Shown piece by piece: positions 1-5,388 of a DNA stretch of 7,899 nucleotides. The notes under the pieces were generated by a model. The model saw only the letters and a list, made by a program, of their open reading frames with translations. It did not search any database and had not been told where the DNA came from. The stretch lies in the NCBI GenBank assembly GCA_028293055.1, contig JAQGLD010000393.1:1-7899 (forward strand), given 5' to 3'. The translations under genes were made by a program, and so were the position numbers. Source of the DNA: Alphaproteobacteria bacterium (GTDB lineage: Bacteria > Pseudomonadota > Alphaproteobacteria > Sphingomonadales > Sphingomonadaceae). Numbering within the stretch: the first letter of the stretch is position 1; every line of letters begins with the position of its first letter.

Positions 1-468
1 CAGCTCGCGACCGGCGTGGTTGCGAAGCGCGATCGACAAATGCTGGGTCAACCCGCTCAACAGCGCGCGCTCTCCGGCTGTGAATTCCTCGTTCGCCCGC
101 GCGAGGATCAGCCAGGCGGTCAAAGGCGGTTCGCTGATCTTCAGCAGCAGTCCGTGCCGACATGGCGCGACGGCATTCACGCCACCGGACAGCTCGCTCA
201 GCGTGTAGACCCGTTGCGACCGCACATCCGTCCCCGGCGGCCAGTGCGGGGTCCGGTGCTCCACCAATCTCGCCTGGCTGGCCTCGGGCTCCGCGACGAT
301 CTCGATCCGCGGCCTGGCCTTATCCCCGCCCCGGGTCAGGACGAGCCGCGCCGCATCGGCGCGAAACCGTCGCCGCAGTCGGACGAGAAAGGTCGACCAT
401 AAGGGCGTTTCGTCCCCTCCGCCGTGAAGCGCGGTGACCAGGTCCCTCTCGTCGGTGGCGGACATCAT
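1..468 (-). CDS. N-terminal part of a probable LuxR-type (helix-turn-helix) transcriptional regulator, cut by the window edge
   Basis: The minus strand is open without a stop from an ATG-ATG pair (468 and 465) to base 1, giving 156 codons; the 3' end lies outside the window. The protein begins [14 protein letters not shown] and has the codon bias expected of this genome. Residues near the left edge ([20 protein letters not shown]) resemble the end of the N-terminal sensor region in LuxR-type regulators, where an acidic/aromatic stretch precedes LL..L..HL..AL and a linker to the DNA-binding domain. The HTH itself would be off the edge, so the family is inferred from style only. A G-rich GGAGGGG lies about 14 nt before the first ATG, further than ideal. 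The gene diverges from cysD with 109 nt between starts, so it could regulate the cys genes, but nothing proves it. A coding region is fairly sure; the function is not. Confidence 0.6.
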   Translation of the reverse strand, partial: MMSATDERDLVTALHGGGDETPLWSTFLVRLRRRFRADAARLVLTRGGDKARPRIEIVAEPEASQARLVEHRTPHWPPGTDVRSQRVYTLSELSGGVNAVAPCRHGLLLKISEPPLTAWLILARANEEFTAGERALLSGLTQHLSIALRNHAGREL

Positions 469-484
469 ATGCGGGCTCGACCAT

Positions 485-505
485 CCCCTCCCGAATGGGA
501 GAGGG
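485..505. repeat. Small GC-rich palindrome in the regulator/cysD spacer
   Basis: CTCCC (488-492) and GGGAG (497-501) form a 5-bp stem around GAAT. CCC (485-487) and GGG (503-505) extend it past one bulged A. It resembles the CCTCCC/GGGAGG palindromes near 7671-7777 and may belong to the same dispersed family. It lies in the divergent spacer, so an operator role is also possible. A second perfect hairpin (GAGCGC-GCA-GCGCTC, 539-553) sits 25 nt before the cysD start. Confidence 0.45.
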
Positions 506-577
506 TCTCGATGTGCTCCCGCGCTAGGAAAGGGTCAAGAGCGCGCAGCGCTCGCTGGCGTGAAAGGCATTCGGATC

Positions 578-1480
578 GTGGCCAGGCTTCTCACTCATCT
601 CGAACGGCTGGAGGCCGAATCGATCCACATCCTGCGCGAGGTCGTCTCGGAGACCGAGCGGCCGGTGATGCTCTATTCGGTCGGCAAGGACAGCGCCGTC
701 ATGCTGCATCTCGCGCGCAAGGCCTTCCATCCGTCACCGCCGCCTTTTCCCCTGCTTCATGTCGACACGACCTGGAAGTTCCGGGCGATGTACGAGCTCC
801 GCGACCGAATGGCGCGCCAGAGCGGAATGGAGCTCATCGTCTATCGAAATCCCGAAGCGATGGATCGCGGGATCAATCCGTTCGACCATGGCTCGTTGCA
901 CACCGATATGTGGAAGACCGAAGGGCTTAAGCAGGCGCTCGACAAATATGGCTTCGACGCCGCCTTTGGCGGCGCCCGTCGCGACGAGGAGAAGAGCCGG
1001 GCGAAGGAGCGGATCTTCTCGTTCCGATCCACCAATCATCGCTGGGACCCGAAGAACCAGCGTCCGGAGCTTTGGCGCAACTACAATGCCCGCAAGGCCA
1101 AGGGGGAATCGATCCGGGTCTTCCCGATCTCGAACTGGACCGAACTTGACATCTGGCAATATATCCATCTCGAGGGCATCCCGATCGTCCCGCTCTACTT
1201 CGCGCAGAAGCGCCCGACGGTGGAGCGCGACGGTTTGATCCTGATGGTCGACGACGATCGCTTTCCGCTCAGGGAAGGGGAGGTGCCGGTCGAGCGCTCG
1301 ATCCGCTTTCGGACCCTTGGCTGCTATCCGCTGACCGGAGCCGTCGAAAGCGAGGCCTCGAACCTGCCGGAGGTCATCCAGGAAATGCTGCTCACCACGA
1401 CGTCCGAACGCCAGGGGCGGGCGATCGACCACGACCAGACCGCCTCGATGGAGAAGAAGAAGCAGGAAGGGTATTTCTGA
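578..1480 (+). CDS. cysD: Sulfate adenylyltransferase subunit 2 (ATP sulfurylase small subunit)
   Basis: CysD is the catalytic subunit of cytoplasmic ATP sulfurylase. With the GTPase CysN it makes adenosine 5'-phosphosulfate (APS) from sulfate and ATP, the first step of assimilatory sulfate reduction. The 300-residue product matches E. coli CysD (302 aa) from end to end. It shows the PP-loop YSVGKDS (about 33-39), the [15 protein letters not shown] stretch (131-145), [13 protein letters not shown] (154-166), [15 protein letters not shown] (244-258) and the C-terminal KKKQEGYF. The start is GTG 578: GAAAGG (562-567) is a good ribosome site 10 nt upstream, and the N-terminus [17 protein letters not shown] lines up with MDQIRLTHLRQLEAESIH of E. 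coli. In-frame GTG 560 is a weaker alternative, and extension to 434 would run into the divergent gene. The gene is followed by cysNC after 117 nt holding a repeat, and the two are probably co-transcribed. Confidence 0.96.
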   Translation: MARLLTHLERLEAESIHILREVVSETERPVMLYSVGKDSAVMLHLARKAFHPSPPPFPLLHVDTTWKFRAMYELRDRMARQSGMELIVYRNPEAMDRGINPFDHGSLHTDMWKTEGLKQALDKYGFDAAFGGARRDEEKSRAKERIFSFRSTNHRWDPKNQRPELWRNYNARKAKGESIRVFPISNWTELDIWQYIHLEGIPIVPLYFAQKRPTVERDGLILMVDDDRFPLREGEVPVERSIRFRTLGCYPLTGAVESEASNLPEVIQEMLLTTTSERQGRAIDHDQTASMEKKKQEGYF

Positions 1481-1498
1481 CATGATGGCTTGCAAGCA

Positions 1499-1580
1499 TG
1501 TCATCCCGGCGGAGGCCGGGATCTCGAGGAGACCGGCCGAGACTTCTTGTGAGGAGATCCCCGCCTTCGCCGGGATGACG
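1499..1580. repeat. Intergenic inverted-repeat element (REP/RIME-like) between cysD and cysNC
   Basis: Two 27-nt arms, 1499-1525 and 1554-1580, are inverted copies that differ at three positions. Each has the core GTCATCCCGGCG followed by GGGATCTC, and a 28-nt spacer lies between them. Each arm is itself palindromic (CCCGGC...GCCGGG). Translated on the minus strand the arms give VIPAKAGIS and IPASAGMT, a familiar signature of dispersed repeats in proteobacterial genomes. The element lies wholly between the cysD stop (1480) and the cysNC start (1598). Just before it, TGACAT (1478-1483) and ATGTCA (1498-1503) flank the palindrome GCTTGCAAGC (1488-1497). The transcribed RNA would fold into a long hairpin. 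Confidence 0.85.
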
Positions 1581-1597
1581 GTCGGGGGCCGCGGCTC

Positions 1598-3511
1598 ATG
1601 AACGACACTCCTTCCCGCTATCATCCCGACGCCATGATCGCCGAGGATATCCATGCCTATCTCGACCAGCATCAGCGCAAGAGCCTGCTTCGCTTCATCA
1701 CCTGCGGTTCGGTCGACGACGGCAAGTCGACCCTGATCGGGCGGCTGCTCTACGATTCGAAGATGATCTTCGAGGACCAGCTCGCTTCGCTGGAGATCGA
1801 CAGCAGGAAGGTCGGCACCCAGGGCCAGGAGATCGACTTCGCCTTGCTGGTCGACGGCCTCGCCGCCGAACGCGAGCAGGGGATCACGATCGACGTCGCC
1901 TATCGCTTCTTCTCGACCGAGAAGCGCAAGTTCATCGTCGCCGACACGCCGGGCCACGAGCAATATACCCGCAACATGGTGACCGGCGCGTCGACCGCCG
2001 ACCTCGCCGTGATCCTGATCGACGCGCGCAAGGGCGTGCTCACCCAGACCCGGCGCCATTCCTATCTCGCCCATCTGATCGGCATCCGGAACATCGTCCT
2101 GGCCGTGAACAAGATGGACCTGATCGATTTCGACGAGGCCCGATATCACGCGATCGTCGACGATTATCGCCTCTTCGCGACCTCGATCGGAATCGGCGAT
2201 TTCGTCGCGATGCCGATCTCCGGCTTCAAGGGCGACAACGTCACCACCCTCTCGCCGAACATGCCCTGGTATTCCGGTCCGACACTGATCCAGCATCTCG
2301 AGACGGTCGAGCTCGACGCCAATATCGACCAGGAAAAGCCGTTCCGCTTCCCCGTCCAATGGGTCAACCGGCCCAATCTCGACTTTCGCGGCTTCTCGGG
2401 CCTCGTCTCGACCGGCCGAGTCTCGGCCGGCGATCCGGTCAGGATCCTCCCTTCGGGCCGGACATCGGCCGTGTCGCGGATCGTCGCCTTCGAGGGCGAT
2501 CTCGACGAGGCGGTGGCGGGGCAATCGGTGACCCTGACGCTGGCCGACGAGGTCGACTGTTCGCGCGGCGACGTAATCGCGATCGCCAACGACCCACCCG
2601 AGGTCGCCGACCAGTTCGAAGCGACGATCGTCTGGATGGCCGACGAGGAGATGCTGCCTGGCCGCCCTTATTGGCTGAAGCTCGGCACGCAGACCGTCAC
2701 CGTCCAGATCCAGGCTCCGAAATATCAGGTCAACGTCAACACGCTCGAGCATCTCGCCACCAGGACGCTCGATCTCAACGCAATCGGTGTTGCCAATCTT
2801 TCGACCGACCGGCCGATCGTCTTCGAGCCCTATGCGCGCAGCCGCGACCTCGGCGGCTTCATTCTGATCGACAAGGTCAGCAATGCCACGGTCGGCGCCG
2901 GAATGCTGCATTTCTCGCTCCGGCGCAGCCAGAATGTCCACTGGCAGGCGCTCGAAGTGTCGCGCGAGAAACATGCCGAGCTGAAGAACCAGCGTCCCGC
3001 AATCCTCTGGTTCACCGGCCTTTCCGGAGCGGGCAAGTCGACGATCGCCAATCTGGTCGAGAAGCGCCTCGTGCTGATGAACCGCCACACCTTCCTGCTC
3101 GATGGCGACAATGTCCGCCACGGTCTCAACCGGGATCTCGGTTTCACCGAGGCTGACCGGGTCGAGAATATCCGGCGGGTCGGCGAGGTCGCCAAGCTGA
3201 TGAGCGATGCCGGCCTGATCGTGATCACCGCCTTCATCTCCCCTTTCCGCGCGGAAAGGCAGATGGTTCGCGAGACGATGCAGCCGGGCGAATTCTTCGA
3301 GGTCCATATCGACACGTCGCTCGAGGAGGCCGAGCGCCGAGATGTGAAAGGTCTCTACAAGAAGGCGCGGGCGGGCGAGCTGGCCAATTTCACCGGCATC
3401 GATTCACCCTATGAGGTGCCCGAAAATCCCGAGATACGCATCGATACCACGCGTATGTCGCCCGAGGAGGCCGCGCAAACGATCGTGGAGAGACTGCTCG
3501 GATGGTCTTGA
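1598..3511 (+). CDS. cysNC: Bifunctional sulfate adenylyltransferase subunit 1 / adenylylsulfate kinase (CysN-CysC fusion)
   Basis: The 637-residue protein joins the GTPase subunit of ATP sulfurylase to APS kinase, so with CysD it converts sulfate to APS and on to PAPS in the cytoplasm. The CysN part (about 28-440) has G1 GSVDDGKST (37-45), the switch stretch [13 protein letters not shown] (91-103), G3 DTPGH (116-120), G4 NKMD (171-174), then the EF-Tu-like beta domains ([16 protein letters not shown], 250-265). After a short linker, the CysC part (about 465-637) has Walker [10 protein letters not shown] (474-482), [16 protein letters not shown] (501-516), [13 protein letters not shown] (546-558, with the serine corresponding to the phosphorylated one of E. 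coli CysC) and [19 protein letters not shown] (584-602). All key motifs are intact. Start ATG 1598 has GGGGG (1584-1588) 9 nt upstream; ATG 1634 is an alternative. The same fusion is known in rhizobial NodQ, but no nod context is visible, so a housekeeping role is favoured. Confidence 0.97.
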   Translation: MNDTPSRYHPDAMIAEDIHAYLDQHQRKSLLRFITCGSVDDGKSTLIGRLLYDSKMIFEDQLASLEIDSRKVGTQGQEIDFALLVDGLAAEREQGITIDVAYRFFSTEKRKFIVADTPGHEQYTRNMVTGASTADLAVILIDARKGVLTQTRRHSYLAHLIGIRNIVLAVNKMDLIDFDEARYHAIVDDYRLFATSIGIGDFVAMPISGFKGDNVTTLSPNMPWYSGPTLIQHLETVELDANIDQEKPFRFPVQWVNRPNLDFRGFSGLVSTGRVSAGDPVRILPSGRTSAVSRIVAFEGDLDEAVAGQSVTLTLADEVDCSRGDVIAIANDPPEVADQFEATIVWMADEEMLPGRPYWLKLGTQTVTVQIQAPKYQVNVNTLEHLATRTLDLNAIGVANLSTDRPIVFEPYARSRDLGGFILIDKVSNATVGAGMLHFSLRRSQNVHWQALEVSREKHAELKNQRPAILWFTGLSGAGKSTIANLVEKRLVLMNRHTFLLDGDNVRHGLNRDLGFTEADRVENIRRVGEVAKLMSDAGLIVITAFISPFRAERQMVRETMQPGEFFEVHIDTSLEEAERRDVKGLYKKARAGELANFTGIDSPYEVPENPEIRIDTTRMSPEEAAQTIVERLLGWS

Positions 3512-3544
3512 CCGAGTCCCAGAGGGACATGGCAAAGCTCGCAC

Positions 3545-4231
3545 TCAGCTAGGGTCGGTTTCGACCCTAGCGATCAGCGTCTTGCCGAACCTCCGCGGTC
3601 CTCCGGCGCGCTCGATCGCGATGAACAGGGTGGCCGCAGCGCTGAGCGGCCCATGCTCTCCAGGCCAGAGCATGGGCAGCGTCATCAGGGCCCAGCATGT
3701 CGTTACGCACCAGCAGGCTTGAACGGCACCGAAGCGCAGCGAATCGCCGAGCGCCGCTGCGCCGAAGCTGGAGAGTTGCGGGCGCAGGTGGCAGCGGGCA
3801 AGGCAGGCCGACCGCAACGGGCTGGCCTGCCAGGCGATTCCAAGGGCAGCGATCGTGACGCCCGCCGGCCGCACCGAACCGGCGGCCGCAACCAGCAAGG
3901 CCGCCGCTGCGAACATCACCGAGAGCGCCAGCAGCCAGACCGCGAAGTAGCCGAGCCCAAACAGCGAGATAGCGCGCCAGCGATACCGCGCGGGCGAGCC
4001 AAGCCACAAGTGACTCAGCGGAGCGGCCAGAGCGGGCGCCATCATCGCTGCCACCATCAGCACCGCACCGCCGAGCAGTGAGGACCATCCGGTGGTTCGA
4101 ATCGCGAAGTCGAGGGACTGGGCGCTACTTGCGAGCGCCGAGTGAAAACCGGCTCCGCAGAGCAACGGGAGAACCGTCGGATAGACATTGGCTGCGCAGA
4201 CAAGCAGCGTTGCTCCGAGCCGACACTCCAC
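3545..4231 (-). CDS. DUF2182 family integral membrane protein (predicted metal-binding)
   Basis: The 228-residue product is strongly hydrophobic, with membrane segments near residues 5-27, 50-75, 88-117, 122-135 and 170-208. It fits DUF2182 (COG5486, predicted metal-binding membrane proteins) by MVAAMMAP (59-66), SPLRSACLARC (137-147), the CWCVTTCWALM stretch (173-183) and the end AAATLFIAIERAGGPRRFGK (198-217). The role of the family is not established; its members often sit beside a DUF1326 gene, and none is seen here. The cysteine stretch has TTC where I recall GCC in many members. The start is uncertain: the called GTG (4231) has no clear ribosome site, and the frame stays open upstream without a better start. 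In another frame, ATG 4278 reads MSMRAIRTGGTTPLLVWSVG and merges hydrophobically with this frame, so a frameshift near 4215-4231 is possible. The gene converges on cysNC. Confidence 0.75.
   Translation of the reverse strand: MECRLGATLLVCAANVYPTVLPLLCGAGFHSALASSAQSLDFAIRTTGWSSLLGGAVLMVAAMMAPALAAPLSHLWLGSPARYRWRAISLFGLGYFAVWLLALSVMFAAAALLVAAAGSVRPAGVTIAALGIAWQASPLRSACLARCHLRPQLSSFGAAALGDSLRFGAVQACWCVTTCWALMTLPMLWPGEHGPLSAAATLFIAIERAGGPRRFGKTLIARVETDPS
3549..3570. terminator. Perfect hairpin between convergent cysNC and DUF2182 genes, possible bidirectional terminator
   Basis: CTAGGGTCG (3549-3557) and CGACCCTAG (3562-3570) form a perfect 9-bp stem around GTTT. It starts 38 nt after the cysNC stop and overlaps the last codons of the minus-strand gene, whose stop is 3545-3547. 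No T-run follows on either strand, so it is not a classical intrinsic terminator; it could instead block 3' exonucleases or help factor-dependent termination. Its position between converging genes supports a 3'-end role. Confidence 0.55.
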
Positions 4232-4536
4232 ACCAGCAGCGGCGTCGTGCCGCCCGTGCGGATCGCCCTCATCGACATACGAAAGACTGGGGACAGAAGC
4301 TCTCTCGTTCCCGCGATGGATCGGGGCTCGGGGGATTTTGTGGAGAACTGGACATCAAGGGTCCCCGATTCGCCGTGACTTCACTATCGTAAATTAATAA
4401 TAGGCCGCACGCGACAGTTAGACTATCGTCTTTCATGCCGAAATAGTGATATTTCGTGGCGCACCAGCGCCAGCAGCCGGGTCTGCAATTCTATGGATCA
4501 TCGCGACAGACTCGAAACCAGAATAGGGGCAATCGG
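4232..4536. promoter_or_regulatory. Divergent intergenic region with short repeated motifs, probable promoter region of the DJ-1/PfpI gene and the DUF2182 gene
   Basis: No convincing gene lies in these 305 nt. Positions 4381-4455 are clearly AT-richer than the surroundings, as expected for promoters. ACTATCGT occurs twice in direct orientation (4383-4390 and 4422-4429, 39 nt apart). TCACTAT (4381-4387) and ATAGTGA (4443-4449) are inverted copies. These could be regulator half-sites, but no convincing -35/-10 pair could be fixed. Part of 4232-4278 may instead code for the true N-terminus of the DUF2182 protein. Confidence 0.35.
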
Positions 4537-5214
4537 ATGGCCAGTAATTCGCCCACGGCGCGGATCGTCATGCCGGTCTACGACCTGGTGGACATGCTCG
4601 ATGTCGCGGGGCCTCACGAGCTGTTCGGCTGGGCGGGAATGCAGGTCGATCTCGTCGCGTGCGACGCTGGAAAGTTGCGGTTTCGCGACGGCTTTCGATT
4701 CGAGGTCGATCTCTCGTTCGACGCGGTCGAGGGCAATTATGATGCGCTCTGGGTACCCGGCGGTGACCCCCAATCTATCAACGCGATACTCGCCGATCCG
4801 GACGGACCCTATCTCTCATTCCTGAACCGCATGGCGCGAAGCGCGCGTTACATCGCCTCGGTCTGCGAAGGCGCCATGCTGCTGGCCGGGGCCGGGCTGC
4901 TCGACGGCTACCAGGCGACCACCCACTGGGCTTTCATCCCCTGCTTCGGAAGCCGGTTCAAGCAGGTGAAGGTGGTCGACGGCTACCCGCGCTTCTGTCT
5001 CGATCGGGATCGGCTCACCGGAGGCGGCATCTCCTCGGGCCTCGACGAGGCGCTCATGCTCATCCAGCTTCTGCTTGGCACCGCAGCTGCGCAGGAGGTG
5101 CAATTGTCCACGCAATATTATCCGCAACCGCCGGTGAGCAGCACGATTCCCCCGACGGACTCTTGCCCGCTCGACGAACCGGAGAATTCCCCCCGGCGAT
5201 ATCGCGGCGCGTAA
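4537..5214 (+). CDS. DJ-1/PfpI family protein (isonitrile hydratase / GATase1-like fold)
   Basis: The 225-residue cytoplasmic protein has the single-domain DJ-1/PfpI fold, resembling Pseudomonas cyclohexyl-isocyanide hydratase and the N-terminal half of GlxA-type AraC regulators, but with no HTH. Visible motifs are the DMLDVAGPHELFGW stretch (19-32; D22 matches the catalytic Asp of isonitrile hydratase), the strand end LWVPGGDPQS (71-80), the nucleophile elbow SVCEGAMLL (108-116; C110 the expected nucleophile), ATTHWAF (127-133), TGGGISSGLDEAL (161-173) and QYYPQPPV (193-200). Glu follows the nucleophile where the hydratase has Thr, so the substrate may differ; the reaction is unknown. Start ATG 4537 is chosen because AGGGG (4525-4529) lies 7 nt upstream and the domain starts just after. 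An in-frame GTG at 4456 would add 27 polar residues without family likeness. It lies 174 nt before the oxidase gene and is probably transcribed separately. Confidence 0.88.
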   Translation: MASNSPTARIVMPVYDLVDMLDVAGPHELFGWAGMQVDLVACDAGKLRFRDGFRFEVDLSFDAVEGNYDALWVPGGDPQSINAILADPDGPYLSFLNRMARSARYIASVCEGAMLLAGAGLLDGYQATTHWAFIPCFGSRFKQVKVVDGYPRFCLDRDRLTGGGISSGLDEALMLIQLLLGTAAAQEVQLSTQYYPQPPVSSTIPPTDSCPLDEPENSPRRYRGA

Positions 5215-5310
5215 AGCCAAGCTGGCAGACGGAGATGCCGACCAAAGAAGTCGAGCGGATTTGCAGGGCAAAAGTTGAGGCTCCTTACTGCGGCCGCCAA
5301 GTAATCTCGC

Positions 5311-5362
5311 TACCTAATTCTGCAACGCCGTAGTTGACACTCCGGCGTTGTAGGTATCTCAT
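5311..5362 (+). promoter_or_regulatory. Predicted promoter with extended palindrome (operator candidate) before the multicopper oxidase gene
   Basis: TTGACA (5334-5339) is a perfect -35 box, and TCTCAT (5357-5362) 17 nt on is a weak -10 candidate. The -35 sits in the 12-nt centre of an inverted repeat, CAACGCCG (5323-5330) and CGGCGTTG (5343-5350). The symmetry continues outward as TACCTA (5311-5316) and TAGGTA (5351-5356), with 6 extra bases (5317-5322) on the left only. A protein binding this palindrome would cover the -35 and spacer. Which regulator binds is not known. Confidence 0.55.
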
Positions 5363-5388
5363 CGGGTTTTAACACCGTGGAGGTGGCG

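Noticed and set aside
16..402. Plus-strand open frames at the left end, up to 128 codons
   Set aside because: Arg/Pro/Gln-rich low-quality translations. The minus frame there has better composition and is open to the edge.
434..577. N-terminal extension of cysD to 434
   Set aside because: It would overlap the divergent gene and adds 48 residues absent from CysD; GTG 578 has a ribosome site and matches family length.
1499..1580. CRISPR-like repeat or small protein with VIPAKAGIS motifs
   Set aside because: There are only two copies, in inverted orientation, with no spacer series; the peptide signature comes from translating a known kind of non-coding repeat.
734..3307. An 857-codon open frame on the minus strand opposite cysD and cysNC
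   Set aside because: It mirrors the codon periodicity of the two genuine genes, spans their intergenic repeat, is rich in Asp, Arg and Gly without domain motifs, and is contradicted by complete family matches on the plus strand.
578..3511. NodP/NodQ (Nod-factor sulfation) reading of the cysD-cysNC pair
   Set aside because: The fusion is shared with NodQ, but no nod genes or nod box are visible; assimilatory sulfate activation is the simpler explanation.
3567..4088. Open frames on both strands inside the DUF2182 region (for example 3653-4081 plus, 3567-4088 minus)
   Set aside because: They are Arg/Ala-rich shadows; only the 3545-4231 minus frame shows membrane segments and family motifs.
4078..4397. 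Plus-strand small open frames in the spacer before the DJ-1 gene
   Set aside because: They start inside the opposite-strand gene, have atypical composition and no ribosome sites; no family likeness is seen.
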